A DNA stretch of 64,000 bases. It comes from Acrocarpospora pleiomorpha. GTDB lineage: Bacteria > Actinomycetota > Actinomycetes > Streptosporangiales > Streptosporangiaceae. Within the stretch, counting starts at the first letter, position 1, and every line of letters begins with the position of its first letter. The position numbers were made by a program, and so were the translations under genes. The notes below the pieces were generated by a model. It had not been told where the DNA came from. It did no database searches and saw only the letters and a program-made list of their open reading frames with translations. The stretch spans positions 80,833 through 144,832 of the forward strand of contig NZ_BLAF01000023.1 of NCBI RefSeq assembly GCF_009687885.1, given 5' to 3'. Positions 33,735-41,968 of this stretch are shown in pieces.

Positions 33735-34970
33735 GTGACGCGGATCGTGCTGGTGACCCACGGCACCGACGGCGACGTGCTGCCCTTCGTCCGGCTCGGC
33801 GCCGAACTCCGCGCCGCCGGGCACGAGATCACGCTGGTCAGCCACGCACCCTACCGGGATCGCTGCGATCTTGACTTCGTGGCGATCGACACGCCGGAGG
33901 AGTTCGCCCGCCACCAGGCCGACACCGCCCATCTCATGGACACCCGGGGCGAGTCAAGCTGGCTCGGCTTCTACCTGCGCAACGGGCTCTTCGACCAGCT
34001 GCTCCGGGAATGCCACGTCATGATGGCCGCCCACCGGCCGGGCGACACCGTCCTGGTCGGCCGCCACACCTCGGCGGTCTCGGTCCGCTTCGCGGGCGAG
34101 CTGCTCGGCGCGCCCGTCGCCTGGGTGGCCGTCTCCCCGATCCAGGTCATGTCCGCCCGCCTCGCCGCCCACATGTACGGCACCGAACTCGCCCCCCGCT
34201 TCGCCCAGGTACGCGCCGAGCTCGGCCTGCCCGAGATCACCGACTGGCAGAAATGGTTCGCCGGGGCCGACCTCGACATCGGGCTGTGGCCGGGCTGGTT
34301 CGACCGGGCCGGGGCGCGCGCGCCGGAGCGGTTCGCGCTGACCGGCTTCGCCGTACCGGACGAGGGGGAGGAGCGGCTGCCGGACGGGGCAGAGGAGGCG
34401 CTGGCCGGGCGGCCTGTGCTGATCACCGGCGGGACCGGGCGCATGCTCAACACCCGTTTCTACGAGGCCGCCGTGGAGGGCTGCGCGGGCCGCCCGGCGC
34501 TGCTGGTAGTGCCGCACCAGGACCTGGTGCCCCGGCCGCTGCCGCCGGAGATCACCTGGTTTCCCCGGCTGCCGTTCCGCCAGGTGATGCCCCGGGTCGC
34601 CGCGGTCGTGCACCACGGCGGCATCGGCACGCTCACCCGGGCGCTGGCGGCCGGAACCCCGCAGGTGGTGCTGGCCGACGGCGCCGACCGGCCCGACAAC
34701 GCGTCCCGGCTGGCCCGGCTCGGCCTCGCCGCCTGGCTGCCGCCCGCGCGCTGGGGCGAGACCGCCGCCGCGCTCGGCGGCGTGCTGGCCGACCGCGGCC
34801 TGGCCGGACGGCTGCCCGGGGACCTCGATCCGTCGGCCGGGATCGCCGGGGCGGCCCGGCTGATCGAGAAACTGGCCGATCCGGTTCCGCCCGCCCGGCC
34901 CAAACTCACCCCGCACCAGCGCCTCGCGCTCAGAAAACACCTCAGCTCGGCGAAGAGAGATCACCCATAA
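33735..34970 (+). CDS. GT1 (macrolide-type) glycosyltransferase
   Basis: The protein is an UDP/dTDP-sugar-dependent GT-B enzyme: N-terminal RIVLVTHGTDGDVLPFVRLGAELRAAGHEITLV and C-terminal VVHHGGIGTLTRALAAGTPQVVLADGADRPDNASRL, the donor-binding motif of antibiotic glycosyltransferases. GTG 33735 is preferred over GTG 33726 because GGAG ends 8 bp before it; this gives 411 residues. It diverges from the NRPS operon across a shared regulatory region. It could decorate or inactivate the NRPS product, with the operon's GH1 removing the sugar; this pairing is an inference. Confidence 0.88.
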   Translation: MTRIVLVTHGTDGDVLPFVRLGAELRAAGHEITLVSHAPYRDRCDLDFVAIDTPEEFARHQADTAHLMDTRGESSWLGFYLRNGLFDQLLRECHVMMAAHRPGDTVLVGRHTSAVSVRFAGELLGAPVAWVAVSPIQVMSARLAAHMYGTELAPRFAQVRAELGLPEITDWQKWFAGADLDIGLWPGWFDRAGARAPERFALTGFAVPDEGEERLPDGAEEALAGRPVLITGGTGRMLNTRFYEAAVEGCAGRPALLVVPHQDLVPRPLPPEITWFPRLPFRQVMPRVAAVVHHGGIGTLTRALAAGTPQVVLADGADRPDNASRLARLGLAAWLPPARWGETAAALGGVLADRGLAGRLPGDLDPSAGIAGAARLIEKLADPVPPARPKLTPHQRLALRKHLSSAKRDHP

Positions 34971-35118
34971 CGAGAGATCACCCACAACCCCGGATAGCCC
35001 TGGCCTCGGAACCCTCGTGGAGATCCACTTCATGCCGTGAACGGCCCAGCGGCGCCACCCGGGAACGACGGTAGAGTGGTCGGGTTGAACGAGCGGCAGC
35101 ACGTGATGTGGGGTCCGG

Positions 35119-36480
35119 ATGGCGCCGAACACGACGGCTGTGCCGGCGCGGCGAGACGGTTCGATCGACGGGTTCGCCAAGCGGATCGCGAGCAGGACCG
35201 CGTCCGGCATCGCGAACGATGTGCGAGCACAGATTCACGCCGGCGAGATCAGACCGGGGACTCGGCTGCCCGCGATCCGGGATGTCGCGCGGGCGCTGGA
35301 CGTGAGCCCGACCACCGTCCAGGAGGCATGGAACCAGCTGACCCGAGCCGGAATGCTGCGCGCGTCCGGGCGGCGCGGCACGCTCGTCCTCCCGGTCGGC
35401 AGCCGGGTGGAGATCCAGACGCCCAGCGGCGTCCTGTCGGTGGACCGTGCCGACGGCGCTCCCGATCCGTCGCTGTTCCCGCCGCTCGACGAGGCGATCC
35501 TGGCCGGGATGCGATCGCCGGATCTGCACGCGCACGATTTCGCGTTCGTGACCACGGAGCTGCTGGGCGCGGTCAAGCGGACGTGGCCGTTCCGGGCGGA
35601 GTCCTGGACCACCGCCGACGGTGACTGGCACGGGAACTTCCTGGGCGTGCAGGCGGTCCTGACACCGGGTGCGCCGGTGGCCGTCGAGCAGCCGACGATG
35701 ATGAGAACGTTGACATTGCTCCGCCATCTCCAGGTTCCGGCGATCGGCGTGGAGTGGGACGACGAGGGGCCGAGCCCCGACATGCTGCGCGCCGCGCTCC
35801 GGCGAGGCGCCGGGGCGTTCGTCTACCAGCCGAGAGGTCACGTGCCGACCGGCCGGCGGGTGAGCGACCGGCGACTTGACGAGCTGGCCTCCGTGCTGGA
35901 GCGCCATCCCCGCGTCCAGGTTTTCGAGGATGACACGCTAGGGCCGCTGTGCGGGGGGCGGGATCTGAGTCTGGGCGCTCTGCTGGCGGGCCGGGTGTTG
36001 CGGCACCGGTCGTACTGCGCCGCTTTCGGGCTCGACCTGCGGACCTCGGTGCTGGCTGGACCGGAGCAGCTGGTGCGTGCCGTCAACCGGATCCGGGGCA
36101 TGTCGGGCGTCTGGAACAGCAGGATCCTGCAGGGCGCGCTCGCGTACTTGCTGAAGGACGCGCGCACCCGCCGCCTGGTCGACCGGGCGGCGCGCACGTA
36201 CCGGCGCCGCCGGTCGACCTTGGTCGCGGCGCTCGCCGACCGCGGAGTTCACATCGGCGGCGAGGACGGACTGATCGTCTGGCTTCCGGTCGCCGACGAG
36301 GAACGGGCGTTCTCCGGCTTGGCCCACGCCGGCGTTGAGGCCGGCCTGGGTTCCACGAGCTGGCTTACGCCCCGGCGCACCGGCCACTACCTGCGGGTCG
36401 AGACCGGCAGGCTGTCCACCCAGGCGCTGGAGATCGAGTACCTGGCCGACTCACTGGCCCGGTTCGCCCGAACCGACTGA
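35119..36480 (+). CDS. MocR-type GntR regulator with aminotransferase-like domain, PLP lysine missing
   Basis: The 453-residue protein has an N-terminal GntR winged helix (ANDVRAQIHAGEIRPGTRLPAIRDVARALDVSPTTVQEAWNQLTRAGM) and a fold-type-I aminotransferase-like C-terminus. In the segment expected to read SFSK..GPDLR it reads SYCAAFGLDLR (residues 298-308), so the PLP-binding Lys appears to be Ala301. The protein may thus bind a ligand without forming a PLP Schiff base. It converges on the LLM gene with a 1-bp gap and probably controls the ABC/LLM cluster. Confidence 0.85.
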   Translation: MAPNTTAVPARRDGSIDGFAKRIASRTASGIANDVRAQIHAGEIRPGTRLPAIRDVARALDVSPTTVQEAWNQLTRAGMLRASGRRGTLVLPVGSRVEIQTPSGVLSVDRADGAPDPSLFPPLDEAILAGMRSPDLHAHDFAFVTTELLGAVKRTWPFRAESWTTADGDWHGNFLGVQAVLTPGAPVAVEQPTMMRTLTLLRHLQVPAIGVEWDDEGPSPDMLRAALRRGAGAFVYQPRGHVPTGRRVSDRRLDELASVLERHPRVQVFEDDTLGPLCGGRDLSLGALLAGRVLRHRSYCAAFGLDLRTSVLAGPEQLVRAVNRIRGMSGVWNSRILQGALAYLLKDARTRRLVDRAARTYRRRRSTLVAALADRGVHIGGEDGLIVWLPVADEERAFSGLAHAGVEAGLGSTSWLTPRRTGHYLRVETGRLSTQALEIEYLADSLARFARTD

Positions 36481-36481
36481 T

Positions 36482-37600
36482 TCAGGAGTGCCACGCCTCG
36501 GCGAGCAGGCGAAGCGAAGAGTCGACGTCGTCCGAGTCGTGGGCCGCCATCGTGACGATCAGCTCGGCCGCCCCGGTCAGCCTCTGGAGCGCGGCCAGCC
36601 TCTCGACGACGACCTCGGGCACTCCGGCGATATGGGTGCTTGTGCGGTCGGCGACCAGCTCCAACTCGGCGTCCGTCCATTGGTGCGCGACCGCCTCATC
36701 GGTGGTGGGATATGCGGTCAGGCCGCCGCCGGAACGCTGCCGGCGCACCCACTCGGCGCGTTGCGCGGCGACCTCGCGCGCGTGGACGGCGGTCTCGGCC
36801 ACGTACACGTCGGCGGCGACCGCGAGATACGGCCAGCGGTGCTCGGGCCCCGGGTGAAACGCCTGGCGATAGGCGCCGGCCGCGTCGAGAACCTGGCCCG
36901 GGTTCATGTGGTAGTCGGCGGCGAAGGGCAGACCCAGCTGTCCCGCGAGCCGCGCGCTCTCGCCACCGCTGCTGCCCAGCGCCCACACCGGTACGCCGGG
37001 GGCGCCACCGGGAAACGCCGAAGCCGGCGTGCCGTCGTCGAACCGGTAGCGGTCGGCGAGAAAACCGAGAATCGCCGCCACCTGGTCCGGGTAGGGGAGG
37101 GCTTGCGCTCCGGGCTGCTGCAGCAGCTCGCGCTGGCGCAGCGCCCGGGGCGAGGCGGTGATCGCACTGCGGTCGTAAGGGGCGGGGATGACCACGCCCT
37201 CCACAGTCCTGGCGACCGGCCTCTCGCCGCCCGGGGCCTGCTCGCGGGTGGTCCGGCCGCGACCGGCCGAACGTCCCAGGCCGAGGTCGATCCGTCCGTC
37301 GTACAGAGCGTCGAGCGTGCAGAAGTCCTCGGCGATGGACAGCGCGGTGCGGTGGCCGGTGAGGATCGCGCCGGAACCGACCCGAATGGTCGTCGTCGCC
37401 GCCGCGACGGCGCTGATCAGCACCGCGGGGCTGGGGGAGGCCAGGCCGGCGCTGAAATGATGCTCGGCGATCCAGTAGCGCCGGTACCCCAGGGACTCGG
37501 CGAGCCGGGCGCGTCGCGGCACCGCCCGCAGCGCCGGCCGAGGGTCGGTGCCCGACGGGATGTGCGCGAGGTCCAGGACGGACAGGGGAACGCGCGTCAT
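36482..37600 (-). CDS. LLM-class flavin-dependent oxidoreductase
   Basis: The 372-residue TIM-barrel flavoenzyme shows the luciferase-like pattern YRRYWIAEHHFSAGLASPSPAVLI, RVGSGAILTGHRTALSIAEDFCTLDALYDGRIDLGLGRSAGR. It belongs to the one-component MsnO8-like subgroup; neighbours of the other LLM enzymes here are NtaA/SnaA-like, so the cluster has distinct oxygenase types. Its ATG overlaps the stop of the PLP enzyme gene. The substrate is unknown; a reduced flavin must come from elsewhere as no reductase is visible. Confidence 0.85.
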   Translation of the reverse strand: MTRVPLSVLDLAHIPSGTDPRPALRAVPRRARLAESLGYRRYWIAEHHFSAGLASPSPAVLISAVAAATTTIRVGSGAILTGHRTALSIAEDFCTLDALYDGRIDLGLGRSAGRGRTTREQAPGGERPVARTVEGVVIPAPYDRSAITASPRALRQRELLQQPGAQALPYPDQVAAILGFLADRYRFDDGTPASAFPGGAPGVPVWALGSSGGESARLAGQLGLPFAADYHMNPGQVLDAAGAYRQAFHPGPEHRWPYLAVAADVYVAETAVHAREVAAQRAEWVRRQRSGGGLTAYPTTDEAVAHQWTDAELELVADRTSTHIAGVPEVVVERLAALQRLTGAAELIVTMAAHDSDDVDSSLRLLAEAWHS

Positions 37601-38823
37601 GCGCCACCGCCCGCGGTGGAGACTGCGGCGGCGAGCCGGGTGACGGCCTCTTCGAGGTCGGTGTCCGGGATGTCGCTGAAGCCGAGGCGGAGATGGCGGT
37701 CGTGATCGTGGCCGCCGGGGACGGCGAACGAGGTGCCGCGCGAGAAGTTGGTTCCATGGGCGAGGGCCGCGTGATGGAGGGGTTCCAGGGAGAGGGCGGG
37801 GTCGAGTAGCCGGGCCCAGATGAAGAAGCCGCCGTCCGGCCGCTCGGCCTCGATGTGCCCGGCCAGGTGGGTTCGCAGACTGGTCGCCAGCGTGGTGGCT
37901 CGAGAGTGGTGCAGCGCCGACAAGTCGGCCAGGATCCGATCGAAGGCGCCGGCCGGGCGCACGACGCCGAGGATCGCCGCCTGGGTGAAGGTCGAGGGGT
38001 GCTGGTCGGTGCGCGCGCGGATGTTCAGCACGGGCTGGACGAGCCAGGACGGCAGCGCGAGCCAGCCGAGACGGAGACCGGGACCCAGAGACTTCGCGAA
38101 CGTGTTGATCCGGACGACTCTGTCGCTGTCCGTCGGGAAATCCGGTACGTCTTCGCCCGCGAACCGTGACGTGCGGTAGGGGTTGTCGGAGAGAACGACG
38201 AAACCGAACCGTTCGGCCAGTTCCACCAGCCGGGTGCGCGCCCGCGCGCCGAGCACCGCGCCGGTGGGGTTCTGGAAGTCGGCCACCGTGTAGACCGCCC
38301 TCGGCCGGACGCCCTCGGCCAGGAGACGCTCAAGCGCCTCGACGTCCAGCCCGTCGCGCCCCACCGGGACGGGTACGGCGTGGGCGCCGGTCAGCTGGAG
38401 CACGCGCAGCGCGATGGGGAAGATCGGGTCGTCGGTGACCACGGAGTCACCCGCGTCCAGGAGCGCCTGCGTGACCAGCGACAACGCGTGCAGCCCACCG
38501 TTGGTGACGACGATCCGCGCCGGGTCGATCCCCTCCCGGGCCGCCAGCCAGGCGACGAACTCGTCGAGGCCGCGCGGCCCGGAGTACCGCAGGGCCGCCG
38601 TGGCGCGGGCGGGGTCGGCGAGCAGCTCGTGGACGCTCGCGTTCAGCGCCTCGGCCGGAAGGGCCTCCGACGCGGGATTTCCGCCGAGCAACTCGACCGC
38701 GTCCCGCCGGAGATTGCCGAGCACGCCCACGAACGACTGGGGGCTCGTCAGTCTCGACGCGAGCCGGGACAGCTGGGCGCCGTCGAAGTCGGTCACGAAG
38801 CCTCCGTAGTGTCGGGTGTTCAT
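37597..38823 (-). CDS. PLP-dependent aminotransferase-like enzyme
   Basis: The 408-residue fold-type-I enzyme resembles the catalytic half of MocR proteins, without a DNA-binding domain. The PLP lysine is present in NTFAKSLGPGLRLGW, with DFQNPTG and LSDNPYR (Asp/Tyr of the cofactor pocket). Overall it looks like the 2-aminoadipate/valine-pyruvate aminotransferase group. In this operon of monooxygenases and a peptide transporter it may be a transaminase or C-S lyase. ATG overlaps the preceding permease stop. Confidence 0.83.
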   Translation of the reverse strand: MNTRHYGGFVTDFDGAQLSRLASRLTSPQSFVGVLGNLRRDAVELLGGNPASEALPAEALNASVHELLADPARATAALRYSGPRGLDEFVAWLAAREGIDPARIVVTNGGLHALSLVTQALLDAGDSVVTDDPIFPIALRVLQLTGAHAVPVPVGRDGLDVEALERLLAEGVRPRAVYTVADFQNPTGAVLGARARTRLVELAERFGFVVLSDNPYRTSRFAGEDVPDFPTDSDRVVRINTFAKSLGPGLRLGWLALPSWLVQPVLNIRARTDQHPSTFTQAAILGVVRPAGAFDRILADLSALHHSRATTLATSLRTHLAGHIEAERPDGGFFIWARLLDPALSLEPLHHAALAHGTNFSRGTSFAVPGGHDHDRHLRLGFSDIPDTDLEEAVTRLAAAVSTAGGGA

Positions 38824-39626
38824 CGGTCGATCGCGCGCGCGACGTGGTTGACGGCGAGCACCGAGAGGGTCACGACCAGGCAGGGCAGCAGGCTGATCCA
38901 CCAGGCCGAGGCCAGGTGGTCGCGCCCTTCCGCGATGAGGCTTCCCCACTCCGGCGTCGGCGGCGGCGCGCCGAACCCGAGGAAGCTCAGCGAGGAGATC
39001 GACAACATCGCGCCGGCGATGGTCGTGGTGGCGAGCACGATCGCCGGGCCCGCCGCGTTGGGGACGACATGCCAGAACATGATCGGGCCGCGCCGCACGC
39101 CGAGCATCGTCGCGGCCTCGACATAGCCAGACTCCCTGATGCGCAGGACCTCGGCGCGGACCACCCTGGCGAACCCCGGCATCGAGCCGATCCCGACGGC
39201 CCACGCGATCTTCCCGGTGCCCGGGCCCAGCGCCGCCACGATCACCAGGGACACCAGCAGGCCCGGTAGGGCGAGCAGCACGTCCACCAGCCGCATGATG
39301 AGCGCGTCGGCCAGCCCACGGGAGAACCCCGCGAGCAGGCCGAGCGCCGAGCCGAGCACCAGGGCTATGGCCACCGCCGCCAGCGTCGACTGCAGCGACA
39401 GGGCGGTGCCGTGCACCACGCGGCTGTACAGGTCGCGGCCGAGCTCGTCGGTGCCGAACAGGTAACCGGCGCCGGGCGGCCGGAGGCGTTCGGCGGGCAC
39501 GACGCGCAGCGGATCGCGGGCCGCCAGCACGCCGGGCAGGGCCGCCCAGCAGAGCACGAGCAGCAGATAGAGCACCGAGACGGTGCGACCGGGCGCGCGA
39601 ACGGCCGCGCGCAGGACGGCCGTCAC
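38820..39626 (-). CDS. Peptide-type ABC transporter permease, DppC-like
   Basis: The 268-residue inner-membrane permease has about six membrane segments, the N-terminal periplasmic insert HLFGTDELGRDLYSR-like motif (YLFGTDELGRDLYSR) and a coupling-loop EAATMLGVRRGPIMFWHVVPNAA. It forms a heterodimer with the DppB-like protein encoded just upstream (4-bp overlap) and should be energised by the fused ATPase encoded at 46496-48076. Confidence 0.9.
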   Translation of the reverse strand: MTAVLRAAVRAPGRTVSVLYLLLVLCWAALPGVLAARDPLRVVPAERLRPPGAGYLFGTDELGRDLYSRVVHGTALSLQSTLAAVAIALVLGSALGLLAGFSRGLADALIMRLVDVLLALPGLLVSLVIVAALGPGTGKIAWAVGIGSMPGFARVVRAEVLRIRESGYVEAATMLGVRRGPIMFWHVVPNAAGPAIVLATTTIAGAMLSISSLSFLGFGAPPPTPEWGSLIAEGRDHLASAWWISLLPCLVVTLSVLAVNHVARAIDR

Positions 39627-40561
39627 CGGGACACCGCGATTCTGGGATCGAGCAGCGGATACAGCAGATCCACGGCCAGGTTGACCACGGTGAAGACGCA
39701 GGCGCCGACGGTGACCACGCCCAGAATGACCGGCAGGTCTCTGGCCCCCACCGCGGCCAGCGCCAGGCGGCCGAGCCCGGCGCGGGAGAAGACGGTCTCC
39801 GCCACGATGGACCCGCCGAACAGCTCACCGGCCAGCACGCCCGCCATGGTCAGCGCCGGCAGCAGCGCGTTCCTGGCCACATGGGCGAGGTGCACCCGAA
39901 GACGCGAGAGACCCTTGGCCAGCGCGATCTCGGCGTACTCCGCCGACTGCTCCGCCTCGATGCTCCTGGACAGCAGCTGCGCGATCAGCGCCCCGACGGG
40001 AAGGCTGAGCGAGAGCACGGGCAGGATCAGCGACTCGGCCCCCGACGAGCCGAAGGCCGGCAGCAGCCCCCAGCGGAAGGACACCAGCTGGAGGAGGACC
40101 AGGCCGACACAGAACGTCGGCACCGACACCCCCACCGCCGGGACGGCGGCCAGCGCGTTCCTGAGCCCGCGCCCCGGGACGAACGTGGTGACGAGGGCGA
40201 GGGCGGAGCCCAGGAGGATGCCGCCGAGCATGCCGAGCGCGGCGAGCAGCATCGTCGGCCCGAGCGCCTGGACCAGCATCTGGGTCACCGGACTCCCGGT
40301 CTGCGTCGATGTTCCGAGGTCGCCCCGCAACGCCCGGCCCAGCGCCTGGACATACTGGACGTACACCGGCTGGTCGAGCCCGAACCGGGCGCGGAAGGCG
40401 GCGAGCGTGGCCGCGTCGACGCCCGCGGTGCTGTCGCTGCCGGCGGCCATGATCTCGGCCGCGTCGCTGGGCAGCAGGAACACGGCGAAGAACGTGAGCG
40501 TGTACGCGGCCCACAGGACGAGGACGGCCTGGCCCACGCGGCGCGCCGCGTACCCGGTCAC
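39623..40561 (-). CDS. Peptide-type ABC transporter permease, DppB-like
   Basis: The 312-residue permease has the DppB N-terminus (RVGQAVLVLWAAYTLTFFAVFLLPSDAA), the RFGLDQPVYVQYVQ segment and the coupling loop EYAEIALAKGLSRLRVHLAHVARNALLPALT. It is the partner of the downstream DppC-like protein. Both ends overlap neighbours by 4 bp. Confidence 0.9.
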   Translation of the reverse strand: MTGYAARRVGQAVLVLWAAYTLTFFAVFLLPSDAAEIMAAGSDSTAGVDAATLAAFRARFGLDQPVYVQYVQALGRALRGDLGTSTQTGSPVTQMLVQALGPTMLLAALGMLGGILLGSALALVTTFVPGRGLRNALAAVPAVGVSVPTFCVGLVLLQLVSFRWGLLPAFGSSGAESLILPVLSLSLPVGALIAQLLSRSIEAEQSAEYAEIALAKGLSRLRVHLAHVARNALLPALTMAGVLAGELFGGSIVAETVFSRAGLGRLALAAVGARDLPVILGVVTVGACVFTVVNLAVDLLYPLLDPRIAVSR

Positions 40562-41490
40562 GGCGCGGCCGATCGTCCGGTGGCGTACCGGTTGGCCGGC
40601 CGGGCCAGCCCGAACCTCTCCCGCAAGGTCGCACGGGGCGGCAGCGCGGAATCACGGCGCGCCGGTTCCCCGTCCACCGGCAGAATGACGCCGTCCAGCG
40701 CGCCGCTTCCCGCCAGGCGGTCGACGCCCTCGGCCCCACCGGCGGGCAGCTCGCCGAGCACGCGGATCAGGTGGCGCCGCCTTCCGGAGCGTGCGACCAC
40801 CTCGTCGACCCGCCTCGTGATCGTGTGGATCGGCGCCGCCGGGTCGACGTCGATGATGATCACGTCCGCCTGGGCGATCACCCCGTCCCCGCCGCTGTCC
40901 GCCCGTACGGCGACGACCGGATGCCCTTGCGGAGGACGCGGGGTGATGGAGGGTCCCTCAATCGAGAAGGCCGACCCCGCGTAGCCGACCCGGTGCAGGC
41001 GCCGCCGGTCCAGGTAACGCCCGGTGCTCACGTCGCGGATGACGGCGTCGTCCTCCCAGCTGTCCCACAGCCTCCCGACGACGTCGACGACCTCGCCGGC
41101 CTCCTCCCACAGCTCCGCCTCCGGCCGCGTTCCGGCGCCGTGCAGCTCGGCCTGCGCCGCGGTGGGCGAGGTGATCACCAGCCAACCGGCCCGCCCGTCG
41201 CTGAGGTGGTCGAGCGTGGCCAGCCCCGAGGAGATCACCAGAGGCTCGGCGAAGGTCGTCGTGGCCGCCGCGATCACCCCGATCCGGGAGGTGGCCGCCG
41301 CGATCCGGGCCGCGAGCATGACGGGATCGAGCCCGACGCCGTGCCCGCCTCCCGCGTACGCGTCGTCGATGAGGACGAAGTCGAAACCGGCGGATTCCGC
41401 TCGCAGGGCCGTCCGCCGATGCCAGGCGATCTCGGCAGGCGCGGCGGGATCGTCCAGCCGCAGGCCCACCACGAACCGATGGTCAGTCAT
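40558..41490 (-). CDS. LLM-class flavin monooxygenase, short
   Basis: The start MTDHRFVVGLRLD gives 310 residues. It has the LLM barrel pattern AGFDFVLIDDAYAGG, TSRIGVIAAATTTFAEPLVISSGLATLDHLSDGRAGWLVITSP and a PQGHPVVAVRADS flavin-site segment as in the NtaA/SnaA/DszA family. It is about 120 residues shorter than the NtaA-type genes at 41965 and 45174, with the C-terminal part reduced, so it may be a subfunctional or differently paired subunit. It overlaps the GNAT gene by 8 bp. Confidence 0.8.
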   Translation of the reverse strand: MTDHRFVVGLRLDDPAAPAEIAWHRRTALRAESAGFDFVLIDDAYAGGGHGVGLDPVMLAARIAAATSRIGVIAAATTTFAEPLVISSGLATLDHLSDGRAGWLVITSPTAAQAELHGAGTRPEAELWEEAGEVVDVVGRLWDSWEDDAVIRDVSTGRYLDRRRLHRVGYAGSAFSIEGPSITPRPPQGHPVVAVRADSGGDGVIAQADVIIIDVDPAAPIHTITRRVDEVVARSGRRRHLIRVLGELPAGGAEGVDRLAGSGALDGVILPVDGEPARRDSALPPRATLRERFGLARPANRYATGRSAAP

Positions 41491-41968
41491 CCCCGTTGAT
41501 CCGTTTCGTGAAGCACACGCTGACGACGGTGTCGTCCGCGTAAGGGCCGAACGGCGGGATCCGCCGCCACCCGAGCGATTCGTACAGGCTGATCGCCTCC
41601 GGCTGGCGGATGCCCGTCTGCAGGACGAGCCGGTCGATTCCGCGCGCCGCGGCGAGCTCCTCGACGGCCGACACCAACGCGCGCGCGAGCCCGCGGCGCC
41701 GGTGGCCGCGCGCCACGACGACCCGCTTGACCTCGAAGAAGCCTTCGACCTCGACCAGCGAGGCCGTCCCGACCGGCTGCTCTCCGCGGTAGACCACGAG
41801 CGTCGCCACGACGTCACCGGCGCGGGGCGGTGTCACACGCTGGGCGGACAGGTCGAGATCCGCGTAGCGTGGCACGACTTCCTCCGCCATCAGGGTCCGC
41901 AGCCGGAGCGCCCCGGCGTCGTCCCACGGCACCTGCCCGACCGTGTAGTCCGGGGGAAACTCGGTCAC
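41483..41968 (-). CDS. GNAT family N-acetyltransferase
   Basis: The 161-residue protein starts at a GTG overlapping the upstream LLM stop (GTGA). The acetyl-CoA site is seen as VVVARGHRRRGLARALVSAVEEL, with GTASLVEVEGFFEVKRV before it and LYESLGWRRI after it. In S-alkylcysteine salvage in Bacillus subtilis a GNAT acetylates the amino group before an LLM monooxygenase cleaves the C-S bond; the same gene types occur side by side here, so a comparable detoxifying or salvage role is possible. Confidence 0.87.
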   Translation of the reverse strand: MTEFPPDYTVGQVPWDDAGALRLRTLMAEEVVPRYADLDLSAQRVTPPRAGDVVATLVVYRGEQPVGTASLVEVEGFFEVKRVVVARGHRRRGLARALVSAVEELAAARGIDRLVLQTGIRQPEAISLYESLGWRRIPPFGPYADDTVVSVCFTKRINGDD

